A stretch of 64,000 nucleotides of DNA from JAAGZL01 sp050291365 (GTDB lineage: Bacteria; Pseudomonadota; Gammaproteobacteria; Chromatiales; Chromatiaceae), in the NCBI GenBank assembly GCA_050291365.1, contig JBNKJS010000012.1, positions 1 through 64,000 of the forward strand, read 5' to 3'. Positions 52,462 through 61,470 of this stretch are shown one piece after another. Position numbers and translations under genes: made by a program. The notes beneath the pieces are model-generated. The model saw nothing but the letters and a program-made list of their open reading frames with translations, made no database searches and was not told the origin of the DNA. Each line of letters opens with the position of its first letter. Within the stretch, counting starts at the first letter, position 1.

Positions 52462-53172
52462 CTATCTGACTGCCTCTTTCTCAGGTTTTTTGTCGTCAAA
52501 TGAAAGCAGTTCTATCTCAAACACAAGGGTCTCGTTTGGATTGATTGATGGTGGAGAACCTGCAGGTCCATAGGCCAGCTCTGAAGGGATGAAGACCTGC
52601 CACTTAGAACCCTTCTTCATCTTAGATATTGCACCACTGAATCCAGGGATCACTCTAGCGAGATTAAATGTGGCCGGACCGCCGTGACGTTTTGAGCTGT
52701 CAAATACAGCACCACTAATATGTGTTCCAACATAGTGTACCGTCACATCAGAATCTATTTTTGGAGAATCACCCTCGCCTTTTTTCAGCTCCAGATATTG
52801 GAGTCCGCCATCCAGCTCCACAACCCCTTCTCTCTTCTTGTTCTCTTCAAGAAATTTCTTGCCCTCATCCAAATTACGCTGCGCCTGCTCCTCACTTAAT
52901 TTGGCTATCTTTTCATTAACCTGCTTTAACGCCCCGGTCATCTCCTCCTTGGATAATTTTGGTTTTTTTCCAGCAAACACATCTTCAATCGCCTGGACCA
53001 AGGCAGCTTTATCTACACTGACCACCTGCCCCTTCATCTGATTTCCAAATGTATAGCCAAGGGTATAGCTAAATTTCTGTTCCATAGATTTCAGCTCTAC
53101 CTCCTTAGCATAAACGCTGGAAACCGAGCAGATGAACAGAAGTAGTAAAATATTAACGTGACGAATAGACAT
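52462..53172 (-). CDS. FKBP-type peptidyl-prolyl isomerase (FkpA/Mip-like)
   Basis: The 236-residue periplasmic isomerase has a signal peptide ending VYAK, an N-terminal helical dimerisation domain (KFSYTLGYTFGNQMKGQ..., residues 30-120) and a C-terminal FKBP domain with VTVHYVGT, FDSSKRHGGPATF and PSELAYGPAG. It assists folding of outer-membrane and secreted proteins. The ATG at 53172 follows AAGGA; the reading frame upstream to 53343 is not conserved. Confidence 0.92.
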   Translation of the reverse strand: MSIRHVNILLLLFICSVSSVYAKEVELKSMEQKFSYTLGYTFGNQMKGQVVSVDKAALVQAIEDVFAGKKPKLSKEEMTGALKQVNEKIAKLSEEQAQRNLDEGKKFLEENKKREGVVELDGGLQYLELKKGEGDSPKIDSDVTVHYVGTHISGAVFDSSKRHGGPATFNLARVIPGFSGAISKMKKGSKWQVFIPSELAYGPAGSPPSINPNETLVFEIELLSFDDKKPEKEAVR

Positions 53173-53416
53173 GAAATTTCCTTTATGTTGATTTTTTAAC
53201 AGCCTCCAACGGACTGAATGAATGAGAATATTAATCCTATTTAATTTGATCGAATCGCTTAATAATAACCAAAACCCGATGTTTTTGTCCTCGCAGAAAC
53301 TAATCCACCCACCAATAAGCGTCAAAATATGGCGTTTCGTCACATTAATGACGCTTTCACTGGAAATTTCAGTCTAAACCACCTATATTTTCAGTAGGAA
53401 TAGACGAATTTTTACT

Positions 53417-53656
53417 ATGGCAATTAATTCAATAACAGGTTCCGCCCTCCAGGGTATTCATCGCGGCTTGCAAGGCCTGAGACGCAATGCAGCCGAGATT
53501 GCTAGTGCACAACACATGAATCCTGGAATTCCCAGCAAGGACCTGACCCGTTCGCTGGTGGAGCTACATCAGAACGAACTTTACACCAATGTGAATATAA
53601 AGACCCTAAAGACCGCCGACCAGGTAATTGGAACACTGCTGGACATCAAGGCCTAA
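53417..53656 (+). CDS. Small flagellar rod/hook C-terminal-like protein
   Basis: The 79-residue protein begins MAINSITGSALQGIHRGLQG and ends with VELHQNELYTNVNIKTLKTADQVIGTLLD. This resembles the N- and C-terminal helices of axial flagellar proteins (FlgB/FlgC/FlgE class) joined without a middle domain. No flagellar genes are nearby. Stand-alone proteins of this kind are found in Gammaproteobacteria, and the function is unknown. It overlaps the nadC stop by 4 bp on the opposite strand. Confidence 0.7.
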   Translation: MAINSITGSALQGIHRGLQGLRRNAAEIASAQHMNPGIPSKDLTRSLVELHQNELYTNVNIKTLKTADQVIGTLLDIKA

Positions 53657-54480
53657 ATAAACAACATCGAAAGATCAATCGCCTTCACATCCTTGGTCAA
53701 GGCGCCAACCGATATATCATCAACTCCACACTCTGCCTTAGCCCTTACTGTTTGCAGAGAGATACCTCCCGATGCCTCAAGCCTAGCCCTACCGGCGCTG
53801 AGCTTAACCGCCTGTTTCAACAGATCATTACTTAGGTTATCCAACAGTATTCGAACCGCACCAGCTGATATCGCCTCCTCAAGCCCAGCTAGATCCTCCA
53901 CCTCCACCTCAATCTCCAAGTCAGGTGCTGCCCTGCGGGCAGAATGTACCGCAGCAGTAATTGACCCTGCTGCCGAGATATGGTTCTCTTTGATCAGTAT
54001 TGCGTCAAAAAGACCTATACGGTGGTTATAACACCCCCCGCACAAAACTGCATATTTCTGCTGTAGCCGCAATCCTGGTATGGTTTTACGCGTATCTAGA
54101 ATACGTACACCGGTGCCCGCCACCGCATCTGCATATCTACGAGCCAGTGTCGCAGTTCCAGACAAGGTCTGCAGATAGTTTAGCGCCGTTCGCTCTCCCG
54201 TCAGCAGCGCCCTGGTATTGCCCTCCATTTCGCAAATTATGGAACCGGGCGAAACAGACGCTCCATCCTCGGCTCGCCAAATTATGCTCACAGCTGAGTC
54301 TAGCTGCTGGAACACCTCATCGAACCATGAGGTGCCACACAAGACAGCCTGCTCACGGCAAAGAACATGCACTTTTGAGACAGATGACTCTGGAATAAGG
54401 GAAGCGGTGCGGTCGCCATCTCTAACATCTTCTGCAAGAGCAAGCCTCACCTGTTCTTGAACCGCCTGATCTGGCGGCAT
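53653..54480 (-). CDS. nadC: Nicotinate-nucleotide pyrophosphorylase (quinolinate phosphoribosyltransferase)
   Basis: NadC converts quinolinate and PRPP to nicotinate mononucleotide in de novo NAD synthesis. The protein of 275 residues has ALLTGERTALNYLQTLSGTAT, TRKTIPGLRLQQKYAVLCGG, AILIKENHI and ASGGISLQTV. The ATG at 54480 is preferred; a TTG at 54492 with AGGAG before it is possible. It follows DUF1631 closely on the same strand. Confidence 0.93.
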   Translation of the reverse strand: MPPDQAVQEQVRLALAEDVRDGDRTASLIPESSVSKVHVLCREQAVLCGTSWFDEVFQQLDSAVSIIWRAEDGASVSPGSIICEMEGNTRALLTGERTALNYLQTLSGTATLARRYADAVAGTGVRILDTRKTIPGLRLQQKYAVLCGGCYNHRIGLFDAILIKENHISAAGSITAAVHSARRAAPDLEIEVEVEDLAGLEEAISAGAVRILLDNLSNDLLKQAVKLSAGRARLEASGGISLQTVRAKAECGVDDISVGALTKDVKAIDLSMLFI

Positions 54481-54510
54481 AGGGATACTCAATTTACCAC
54501 AACTCCTGTG

Positions 54511-56781
54511 TCAGGCAGGTGCTGGTGCGGGATTACCAGACCCTCTTAGAGACTCCATCATCGCCGCAAATGCTCTATCCATCAAGGGGTCATCAGCGCC
54601 AGTTATGACGATTGCAGTGCCAACACGCAAAGCAAGTGCCAGCTCGTCCAATTTCATCTCTCTTTCCTTAACACCTTTTCTGTTCACAAACAGACAGTTA
54701 TCACTAACGCTACTTCTCCACAGGAGTTTGATTCTGGATTTCACACCGCCCTTTTCTTTCAACTCCAGCCAACTGCCTAGAGGAATGCTCTCGGCGAGCT
54801 TAATATATTTTGGCGATTCTCTCTGATCCATACCCTGCTTCGTCTTTTTAGGCTCTTCTGCCTTTTCCGGATTAAGAACCTTCTCCAGGACATCCTTTGG
54901 TGCAACCAGACTAGCTGGAACTTTTTTGCCCTGCATGCACTCAACATGCACTTTTTCCATATCTTTAAAAAGACGACTCATCAAATGCTGATCACACTGA
55001 ATATCGGCCATCTCCTTACGCATAACCTCCAATAACTCAGGTATTTCGCGCAGCATGCACTCCCGCTCTTTGGCGTCCTGCTTAGGCTCAATTGTACCAA
55101 TAAGGCGATCCATGGCATTTAGTGCATCTTGCCACTCTTTACTCTTCGCCCCTGAACGAAGAAAATGCAGAGTTAACACATCCCTCCATCCTTCGTTCAA
55201 CAAATTCACTACCGCTAGCGGCATATCCTTTACAGCTTTCAGCCTTTGGTCTATCTCAGACTTAACTCGACGCTTTGCCATCCCCAACTGCTCTTTACCA
55301 CTAGCAATCTGCGAAACCCTCTTTTCAGCTGCCTCAGATCCCCTCTGTTCTTTTTTCAGAAAATTATCCAGCTCTTTTGCGAGGTCAGTGAACAACTGCA
55401 TATCTTTATTAAAATCAGACAGCACACGCCTAACGATGGATTCAACTATGCCGTAAAGACTATTCCTGGATCTACTTCTATCATCAGACCAACCAACAAC
55501 GGCATGGGCAAGCCCATTTAGCAGGCGCCTTGCAGGATGTGATCTATTAGCGAAAAAACCCTTATCCAGTATCGCAACTTTTATGACCGGTATCTGCAAC
55601 TGCACCAGCAGAACCTTCATGGCATCAGGTATCTTTGGATCACCAAGGATAAATTCAAACAACATTGAGATCATATCAATGGTGTCATCATCAATCTGTT
55701 TTACGGAACCAATTGATTCGTTACCTGCAACCACCTTGATTTGCTGCAGCAGGTTACTCTTGAGATCAGCGTACCCCGGGCTATCCGATTGATAATCAAA
55801 CGACTTTGTTATCGCATCGTTATATTGCAAGACTGAAAGAGCCTCAATTACCTGTGCTGTATCTGCCCTAGGTAGACTGGCATTAAATACTGCGTTTTCT
55901 GATGACCTTTGCGAAACACCTGACAATAGTTGACGTAAGGTATCAAACAGCTCTATCGTCGCCTCATCGGGGGAATCACCTATCCGCCCACCAGCAGGAC
56001 CGCCTTTACCTAAACCTTCTCCTCTATCCCGCCCAGCCGTGGCAGCCGTAACCTTACTGTGTCCAACCTTAGGTTTCAGTTTCGGAAGAACGCCCGCATC
56101 TCGCATAAGCTCATTTATGCCGGCGTAGACCTCATCCAGATGAGCTACCACCTCCTGCTCAAACACCTTATATATAACGAGTTTGGTGGGAATATCCACA
56201 TTCAAAACAGTGATAGACATCTTAAACGCATTACATATCTTGTCGGGAGAGAGCGGATTGTTTTTGCTCTCTATCGCAGCTCCAGCCAACAGCCTACTGA
56301 ATCTCTGTTCAATAGCATACAGCTCACGCATACAGATGTTTTCACCCCTGGTTACCATATTAGAGATGGCAAGCTCTTCTTCAAGGGCATCTGACTCAAT
56401 CAGAGCCAAATTATCATAATCTATTTCTTGTTTTGTTATGAGTTCAACAGGCTTGGAACCAGGGCGCCAGAAATTATCATAAGTTTCAGTAACATTTTTC
56501 TGGAATGACTTTTCAATACCTTCGCGCTCCTTGCGCACATCCCTCATAGTATCGAAATATCTTGTTTGCAGATCATTGCTTTCAGCTTTATCTGCCAATT
56601 TATAGAGCGCATCATCCAGTTTCTCAAAATAGACCTCACTAAGCACTGCAAGACCTCTGGACACAGCCAAGCGACAACCATCAATAATTGTTTTGTTCTG
56701 TTCAACAGACCTAGTCTGGCCATTTGTCTGGCCAGACCTGTTTAACGATACTATGTTGTCTCTAGTCACCACTTTTTGCAC
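54511..56781 (-). CDS. DUF1631 family protein
   Basis: The 756-residue protein matches the DUF1631 family. It is largely helical, with the family's conserved LPKLKPKVG and LVQLQIPVIKVAILDKGFF regions and a long coiled coil at 440-520. The last 110 residues (SIPLGSWLELKEKGGVKSRIKLLW, LFVNRKGVKE) resemble a PilZ-like beta barrel without the RxxxR motif. Function is unknown. The start is a GTG at 56781 with a weak ribosome site. The gene precedes nadC. Confidence 0.8.
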   Translation of the reverse strand: MQKVVTRDNIVSLNRSGQTNGQTRSVEQNKTIIDGCRLAVSRGLAVLSEVYFEKLDDALYKLADKAESNDLQTRYFDTMRDVRKEREGIEKSFQKNVTETYDNFWRPGSKPVELITKQEIDYDNLALIESDALEEELAISNMVTRGENICMRELYAIEQRFSRLLAGAAIESKNNPLSPDKICNAFKMSITVLNVDIPTKLVIYKVFEQEVVAHLDEVYAGINELMRDAGVLPKLKPKVGHSKVTAATAGRDRGEGLGKGGPAGGRIGDSPDEATIELFDTLRQLLSGVSQRSSENAVFNASLPRADTAQVIEALSVLQYNDAITKSFDYQSDSPGYADLKSNLLQQIKVVAGNESIGSVKQIDDDTIDMISMLFEFILGDPKIPDAMKVLLVQLQIPVIKVAILDKGFFANRSHPARRLLNGLAHAVVGWSDDRSRSRNSLYGIVESIVRRVLSDFNKDMQLFTDLAKELDNFLKKEQRGSEAAEKRVSQIASGKEQLGMAKRRVKSEIDQRLKAVKDMPLAVVNLLNEGWRDVLTLHFLRSGAKSKEWQDALNAMDRLIGTIEPKQDAKERECMLREIPELLEVMRKEMADIQCDQHLMSRLFKDMEKVHVECMQGKKVPASLVAPKDVLEKVLNPEKAEEPKKTKQGMDQRESPKYIKLAESIPLGSWLELKEKGGVKSRIKLLWRSSVSDNCLFVNRKGVKEREMKLDELALALRVGTAIVITGADDPLMDRAFAAMMESLRGSGNPAPAPA

Positions 56782-56832
56782 TCAAAATCAGACAATTCCC
56801 CAACTTCAACTATATATTTATAGCTACCACAC

Positions 56833-56854
56833 ATCTGTGACAGATCTCACAGAT
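56833..56854. promoter_or_regulatory. Perfect CRP/Vfr-type operator between DUF1631 and the DUF1538 operon
   Basis: An 8-bp inverted repeat ATCTGTGA-N6-TCACAGAT contains the exact CRP consensus TGTGA-N6-TCACA (56836-56851). It lies about 50 bp upstream of DUF1631 (minus) and about 105 bp upstream of the first DUF1538 gene (plus), so it could control either or both. Confidence 0.78.
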
Positions 56855-56958
56855 TATCTCGACTACTGCCATTGGGCAAAGAAAAAGACACAAACGTTCC
56901 CTGTAGAATAAGATTGGTGTATTGTCGTCATCATACAGAAATACACAGGATTTTTTGA

Positions 56959-57702
56959 GTGTCCACACCAAAAACCCTAATAAAAAACCTATTGATGTCA
57001 CTGCTGGAAAGCGTTCGCGACCTGGCACCAATCCTGGCAGTAATCGCCTTTTTCCAGCTATTTATCCTGCAGGAGCCTATACCTAACCTACTAGGCATGG
57101 CCGCAGGCATCATCCTCGTCACAATTGGTCTCACACTGTTTGTATATGGATTGAGGATCGGACTATTCCCCGTAGGAGAGTCCATGGCTCGCAGCTTTGC
57201 CAGCAAGGGCAGCCTATTCTGGATAATGGTATTCGCTTTCGCTCTCGGGTTTGGCACCACCATTGCCGAACCAGCCTTGATTGCCGTGGCCAACGAAGCT
57301 GCGTTAATAGCGGCAGATGGAGGCATGATCGCCAACACCAAAGAGGCAACTGAAGGCTATGCCAACGGACTGAGGTTTACAGTTGCAATCTCAGTGGGAT
57401 TGGCGATTGTGGTAGGTGTCTTGAGAATAATCAGAGGCTGGCCCATTCAGTATCTGATAATTGGGGGATACATCTGCGTGGTAATCATGACCATGTTTGC
57501 CCCCCCACAGATAATCGGCATCGCCTATGACTCAGGTGGCGTGACAACATCAACCATAACAGTCCCTCTAGTGACAGCTCTGGGCGTGGGGCTTGCCTCC
57601 AGCATTCGAGGACGCAACCCCATGACCGACGGTTTCGGCCTGATTGCATTCGCATCATTAACGCCTATGATTTTTGTTATGGCATACGGGATGCTGCTAT
57701 GA
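56959..57702 (+). CDS. DUF1538 membrane protein (first copy)
   Basis: The 247-residue protein has about six membrane segments. The conserved family motifs are GFGTTIAEPALIAVANEA (near residues 95-112) and AYDSGGVTTSTITVPLVTAL (near 189-208), both with small polar residues that could line a substrate path. The start is GTG at 56959 after AGGA. The second copy overlaps it by 4 bp (ATGA). DUF1538 has no established function; the pairing with a PII-like protein suggests a regulated transporter. Confidence 0.82.
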   Translation: MSTPKTLIKNLLMSLLESVRDLAPILAVIAFFQLFILQEPIPNLLGMAAGIILVTIGLTLFVYGLRIGLFPVGESMARSFASKGSLFWIMVFAFALGFGTTIAEPALIAVANEAALIAADGGMIANTKEATEGYANGLRFTVAISVGLAIVVGVLRIIRGWPIQYLIIGGYICVVIMTMFAPPQIIGIAYDSGGVTTSTITVPLVTALGVGLASSIRGRNPMTDGFGLIAFASLTPMIFVMAYGMLL

Positions 57703-58484
57703 GTTCCGGAATAATGCACTTTCTAGAATCATTCATCACCACCGCACGCGATGTAGTCCCTATTGCAGTGATTCTATTTGGCTTCCAGTTTTTTGTACTC
57801 AAACGCAAAATGGCTAATCTTGGAGCCGTAATCACCGGATTCATCCTGGTCCTGCTAGGCCTAGCATTTTTTCTTGAAGGCCTGGAACAGGCCCTGTTTC
57901 CCCTGGGCAAACTAATGGCAAAGCAGCTTACAGACCCCAGCTTCTTGGGGCTGGAAGGGGGCGATGGGGAACACCACTATTTTTGGCTATATGTATTTGC
58001 CGCTGCCATAGGCTTCTCCACCACTATTGCCGAACCATCTTTGATTGCAGTAGCCATCAAGGCAAATGAGGTTTCAAGCGGCGCCGTTAGCACATGGGGC
58101 CTGCGTATTGCGGTAGCTATTGGGGTTGCCTTTGGGATTACCCTTGGAACCTACCGCATAATAAGCGGCACCCCTGTCCACTACTACATAATCTCCGGTT
58201 ATATCCTGGTGGTCATTCAGACATTTTTCTGCCCCAAGACCATCATAGCCCTGGCCTATGATTCCGGCGGGGTAACCACCTCGACAGTCACTGTCCCACT
58301 GGTCGCCGCACTGGGACTGGGACTGTCATCAAGCATTCCTGGCCGCAACCCACTGCTGGACGGATTCGGCCTAATAGCCTTTGCCAGCCTGTTCCCAATC
58401 ATGTCTGTGATGGGTTATGCACAATTGAGTGACTGGCAATCCAAGCGAGCCCTAAAGGAAAAGTCAAAACGTTATGGGAGATAG
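57699..58484 (+). CDS. DUF1538 membrane protein (second copy)
   Basis: The 261-residue paralogue of the preceding protein repeats the motifs GFSTTIAEPSLIAVAIKA and AYDSGGVTTSTVTVPLVAAL. It has a longer loop after the second hydrophobic segment (DPSFLGLEGGDGEHHY) and a basic C-terminus. The two proteins probably form a heterodimer, as tandem transporter halves often do. The PII-like gene starts 2 bp after its stop. Confidence 0.82.
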   Translation: MSSGIMHFLESFITTARDVVPIAVILFGFQFFVLKRKMANLGAVITGFILVLLGLAFFLEGLEQALFPLGKLMAKQLTDPSFLGLEGGDGEHHYFWLYVFAAAIGFSTTIAEPSLIAVAIKANEVSSGAVSTWGLRIAVAIGVAFGITLGTYRIISGTPVHYYIISGYILVVIQTFFCPKTIIALAYDSGGVTTSTVTVPLVAALGLGLSSSIPGRNPLLDGFGLIAFASLFPIMSVMGYAQLSDWQSKRALKEKSKRYGR

Positions 58485-58486
58485 CC

Positions 58487-58837
58487 ATGCATTTTAAACT
58501 GATAATTGTCTTGGTCGAAGATAACAAAACCGAACCTGTGTTAGAGGCGGCACGCGAGGCAGGAGCCACCGGATCTACCGTCATAAACCAGGCCCGTGGG
58601 GAGGGCATAGAAAAGAGCAAAACCTTCTTTGGACTCAATCTTGAGACCCAGCGTGATGTAATCCTGTTTCTGGTGGAAGAACACCTCAGCCGCCATATCC
58701 TGGAGACCATTGCTGAAGTCGGAGAGTTTGAGGAAAGACCCGGCACCGGCATCGCATTCCAAATAGACGTTGAAGATGCGATGGGGGTAAGCCATCAAAT
58801 AGAAGAACTCACCAGCATAGTGGAGGAAGAGCTGTGA
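58487..58837 (+). CDS. PII-like signalling protein
   Basis: The 116-residue protein has the ferredoxin-like PII pattern: MHFKLIIVLVEDNKTEPVLEAAREAGATGSTV at the start, a T-loop-like stretch (ARGEGIEKSKTFFGL) and VEEHLSRHILETIAEVGEFEE, then PGTGIAFQIDVEDAMGV. The uridylylated Tyr of GlnB is missing. PII-like proteins bind nucleotides or metabolites and gate membrane proteins. The context suggests it controls the DUF1538 pair. The stop overlaps the GTG start of the CBS gene. Confidence 0.82.
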   Translation: MHFKLIIVLVEDNKTEPVLEAAREAGATGSTVINQARGEGIEKSKTFFGLNLETQRDVILFLVEEHLSRHILETIAEVGEFEERPGTGIAFQIDVEDAMGVSHQIEELTSIVEEEL

Positions 58838-59235
58838 AAGATAAAAAACCAATTCGCATCCGTGATGTAATGAAAGAAAAGTTCGATATGGTGGACGGCA
58901 TGGAAACCGTCGCGAATGCATTAAACACCATGACCCATCTGGAAACCAAGACCCTGATCATCAAGAAACGCCATAATAACGATGAGTACGGCATGGTTAC
59001 CCTCTCGGATATAGCGCGCAAAGTGCTTGCGGTAGACCGCTCAGCAGACAGGGTCAACGTCTACGAGATTATGTCAAAGCCGGTAATTACGGTCAGCCCA
59101 GATATGGACATTCGCTACTGCGCACGTCTGTTCTCACGCTTTAACCTGACACGCGCACCGGTGATCGAAAACGGGGATGTTATAGGCCTGGTAAGTTTCA
59201 CCGACATGGTAGTGAAAGGGCTCCGTGATAAATGA
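58834..59235 (+). CDS. Two-CBS-domain protein
   Basis: The 133-residue protein consists of a CBS pair (first: IRIRDVMKEKFDMVDGMETVANAL; second: VYEIMSKPVITVSPDMDIRYCARLF). CBS pairs bind adenine nucleotides. It overlaps the PII-like gene and ampD by 4 bp each, so it is part of the same coupled operon and may add an energy-status input. Confidence 0.87.
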   Translation: MKDKKPIRIRDVMKEKFDMVDGMETVANALNTMTHLETKTLIIKKRHNNDEYGMVTLSDIARKVLAVDRSADRVNVYEIMSKPVITVSPDMDIRYCARLFSRFNLTRAPVIENGDVIGLVSFTDMVVKGLRDK

Positions 59236-59789
59236 GTGATAATCCTGCAGGAGTAGTCGCCAGCGCAACCCAGAGAAACTCGCCCAATCAAGACTGCCGC
59301 CCAGAGGGCTGCACCGTTGACCTGCTGGTGGTACACAACATCAGCCTGCCCCCGGGAGAGTTTGGCGGCCACTGGATTGATGACCTGTTCATGAATCGCC
59401 TTGATCCTGCCGCACACCCATATTTCGCCACCATCGCATCACGCCAGGTATCCTCCCACCTACTGATAAGACGCGACGGAGAACTCATCCAGTATGTACC
59501 TCTTGAGATGCGGGCCTGGCATGCTGGAGAGTCCTGCTTCGACGGCAGAGAACGGTGCAACGATTTCTCTATCGGAATCGAGCTTGAAGGCAGTGATGAC
59601 TCCGGATTTACCGATGCCCAATACTCGACTCTGGCAGAGGTAACATGTGAGATACAAAAACGCTTCCCCGCCATCACCTCAGACCGTATTATGGGACACA
59701 GTGATATTGCGCCAGGACGCAAAACAGACCCTGGACCCGGATTCGACTGGGAACGCTACAGAACACTAATAGACAACCACATTGCATAA
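59232..59789 (+). CDS. ampD: 1,6-anhydro-N-acetylmuramyl-L-alanine amidase AmpD
   Basis: AmpD is the cytoplasmic zinc amidase that recycles anhydro-muropeptides. The 185-residue protein has VVHNISLPPGEFGG with the first zinc His, AWHAGES, FSIGIELEG and MGHSDIAPGRKTDPGPGF with the other zinc ligands. It overlaps the CBS gene by 4 bp, so it is co-expressed with the DUF1538-PII operon, which is unusual. Confidence 0.94.
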   Translation: MSDNPAGVVASATQRNSPNQDCRPEGCTVDLLVVHNISLPPGEFGGHWIDDLFMNRLDPAAHPYFATIASRQVSSHLLIRRDGELIQYVPLEMRAWHAGESCFDGRERCNDFSIGIELEGSDDSGFTDAQYSTLAEVTCEIQKRFPAITSDRIMGHSDIAPGRKTDPGPGFDWERYRTLIDNHIA

Positions 59790-59840
59790 ACCTTTTACAA
59801 ATAAAATATAATCACTGGCTAAGATTTTGCGGAAAACAAT

Positions 59841-60716
59841 ATGACATTTATTATCATCCTGCTCTGTCTGTTTGCTGAACGTTATCTATTGGAACTGGAA
59901 GAGTACCGCCAACCGGCCTGGTTCCGGCACTACCTCACCTGGTCGCAGCAACTACCCTGGGGCGAATGGATGAGCCAAAGTATTTCGGGCATCTTGATAA
60001 TACTCGCCCCGCTGCTGATTGCCGCCGCACTGCTACAAACAATTTTTGACAACATCCTGGGTGGTATCCCGGAACTACTATTTGCATCGCTGGCACTACT
60101 GTTCTGCCTGGGACCACGAGACCTTCAGTATCAGGTACAGAACTTTATTGATGCACAGGATGAGCAGGACGAGGAGAAAGCGAAACTCATAGGCAGTGAA
60201 CTCACCAGCGATGGGGCCGCAAATAAAGGGGCAACCTACGGCCATACAGTAGCGATAGGCATACTTAAACAGGCATATCTAAGAACATTCAGCGTTATAT
60301 TCTGGTTCATCATACTTGGTCCCGTCGGCGCGATTCTCTACCGCTCATGTCACACCCTGAAACTCTCTCTCCCAGAGATGAATGATCTGGGACTTGATTT
60401 CAGAACAGGGGTCAATCGTCTTCTCTCCATCATGGACTGGGTGCCGGTGAGAATTACCGCCTTCACCTACGCCCTTAGCGGCAACTTCCATGATGCAACC
60501 TATAAATGGTGGAATTCGCCTAATGAAGAAGAGAACGACAGCGCAGACAGCATCCTAAGCAAGGCTGGTAGTGGCGCTCTAGGTCTTGAAAGTGCAACAC
60601 CTGAGGATGAAGACCCAGCAGTGGATGCAGAGATGGCCCAGGCCCTGACCCTACGCTCCCTTACCATCTGGGTCGGACTACTGGCACTGATAACCATTAC
60701 CAACTGGATCAGCTAG
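59841..60716 (+). CDS. ampE: AmpE-family membrane protein
   Basis: The 291-residue inner-membrane protein follows ampD as in many Gammaproteobacteria. It has N-terminal and C-terminal membrane helices and the family's FWFIILGPVGAILYR and LDWVPVRITAFTYALSGNF-type segments. AmpE is thought to be a sensory partner in muropeptide and beta-lactamase signalling. Its end overlaps the convergent TauE/SafE gene by 8 bp. Confidence 0.88.
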   Translation: MTFIIILLCLFAERYLLELEEYRQPAWFRHYLTWSQQLPWGEWMSQSISGILIILAPLLIAAALLQTIFDNILGGIPELLFASLALLFCLGPRDLQYQVQNFIDAQDEQDEEKAKLIGSELTSDGAANKGATYGHTVAIGILKQAYLRTFSVIFWFIILGPVGAILYRSCHTLKLSLPEMNDLGLDFRTGVNRLLSIMDWVPVRITAFTYALSGNFHDATYKWWNSPNEEENDSADSILSKAGSGALGLESATPEDEDPAVDAEMAQALTLRSLTIWVGLLALITITNWIS

Positions 60717-61464
60717 CGAAATACTGCCCTATCAAGATACAGGCCATAAGCAACAGCAGCTTGCGCAGAATCTTCTGATAGAGATCGGAGTGGATGCGAT
60801 CCCGCAGCGACATCCCAATGCGCAATGCAACCACCGCCAACACCAAACCGGCGGCAACCGCGCTTACCAACTCCATGCCAACCAATCCAGCGCCATAAAA
60901 CACCCCAACCTGAGCCGCCTTGCCACTGAGGAAACACATATTAAAGGTCTGGATCATCACGGTCTTGGCCAACCCAAGTTCCAAGGCAAAGATCATCAAG
61001 ATGGGAACCATCACATTTACCGAGCCGGCAAACAGCCCCGCAATCAGACCGAAAAGCAGCATAGAGAGATAGATATGGTTTTCAATCCAACTCATCTTTA
61101 ACCGCGTCAATCGATGCAAATTCAGATAGAGGATAATAACCGCCGCCAGCAACAGGCGAAACGGCTCCGGATCTGAGATAACCAACAGGTTAGTGCCCAC
61201 CACACTGCCAATAAAAGCAGACAGGGCAAGAGGCCAAAAGCGACCTATGCTGTCACCCCATCCACCCCCTTTATAGATACTCAGAACATTCACTGCGATA
61301 GTGGGAAACAGGGTTATGAGAACCGCGCTCTGCACATCCATGAATAGGGCCAGCAGCGGTGTTGCGATCATAGGGAACCCGATACCGAACACCCCGTGGA
61401 TCAATCCAGCCAACGCCAAAATAGCGCTTACAAAAGTCAGCTCGATCAGTGAGAGCTCAATCAC
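60709..61464 (-). CDS. TauE/SafE-family sulfite/sulfonate exporter
   Basis: The 251-residue permease has about eight membrane helices and the two repeated halves of the family, each with a conserved glycine region (ALAGLIHGVFGIGFPMIATP; LFGLIAGLFAGSVNVMVPIL). Members export sulfite, sulfoacetate or related anions. In a sulfide-oxidising organism sulfite export is plausible. It lies 6 bp after the SLC13 gene, forming a two-permease unit. Confidence 0.88.
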   Translation of the reverse strand: MIELSLIELTFVSAILALAGLIHGVFGIGFPMIATPLLALFMDVQSAVLITLFPTIAVNVLSIYKGGGWGDSIGRFWPLALSAFIGSVVGTNLLVISDPEPFRLLLAAVIILYLNLHRLTRLKMSWIENHIYLSMLLFGLIAGLFAGSVNVMVPILMIFALELGLAKTVMIQTFNMCFLSGKAAQVGVFYGAGLVGMELVSAVAAGLVLAVVALRIGMSLRDRIHSDLYQKILRKLLLLMACILIGQYFAS

Positions 61465-61470
61465 AACCTG

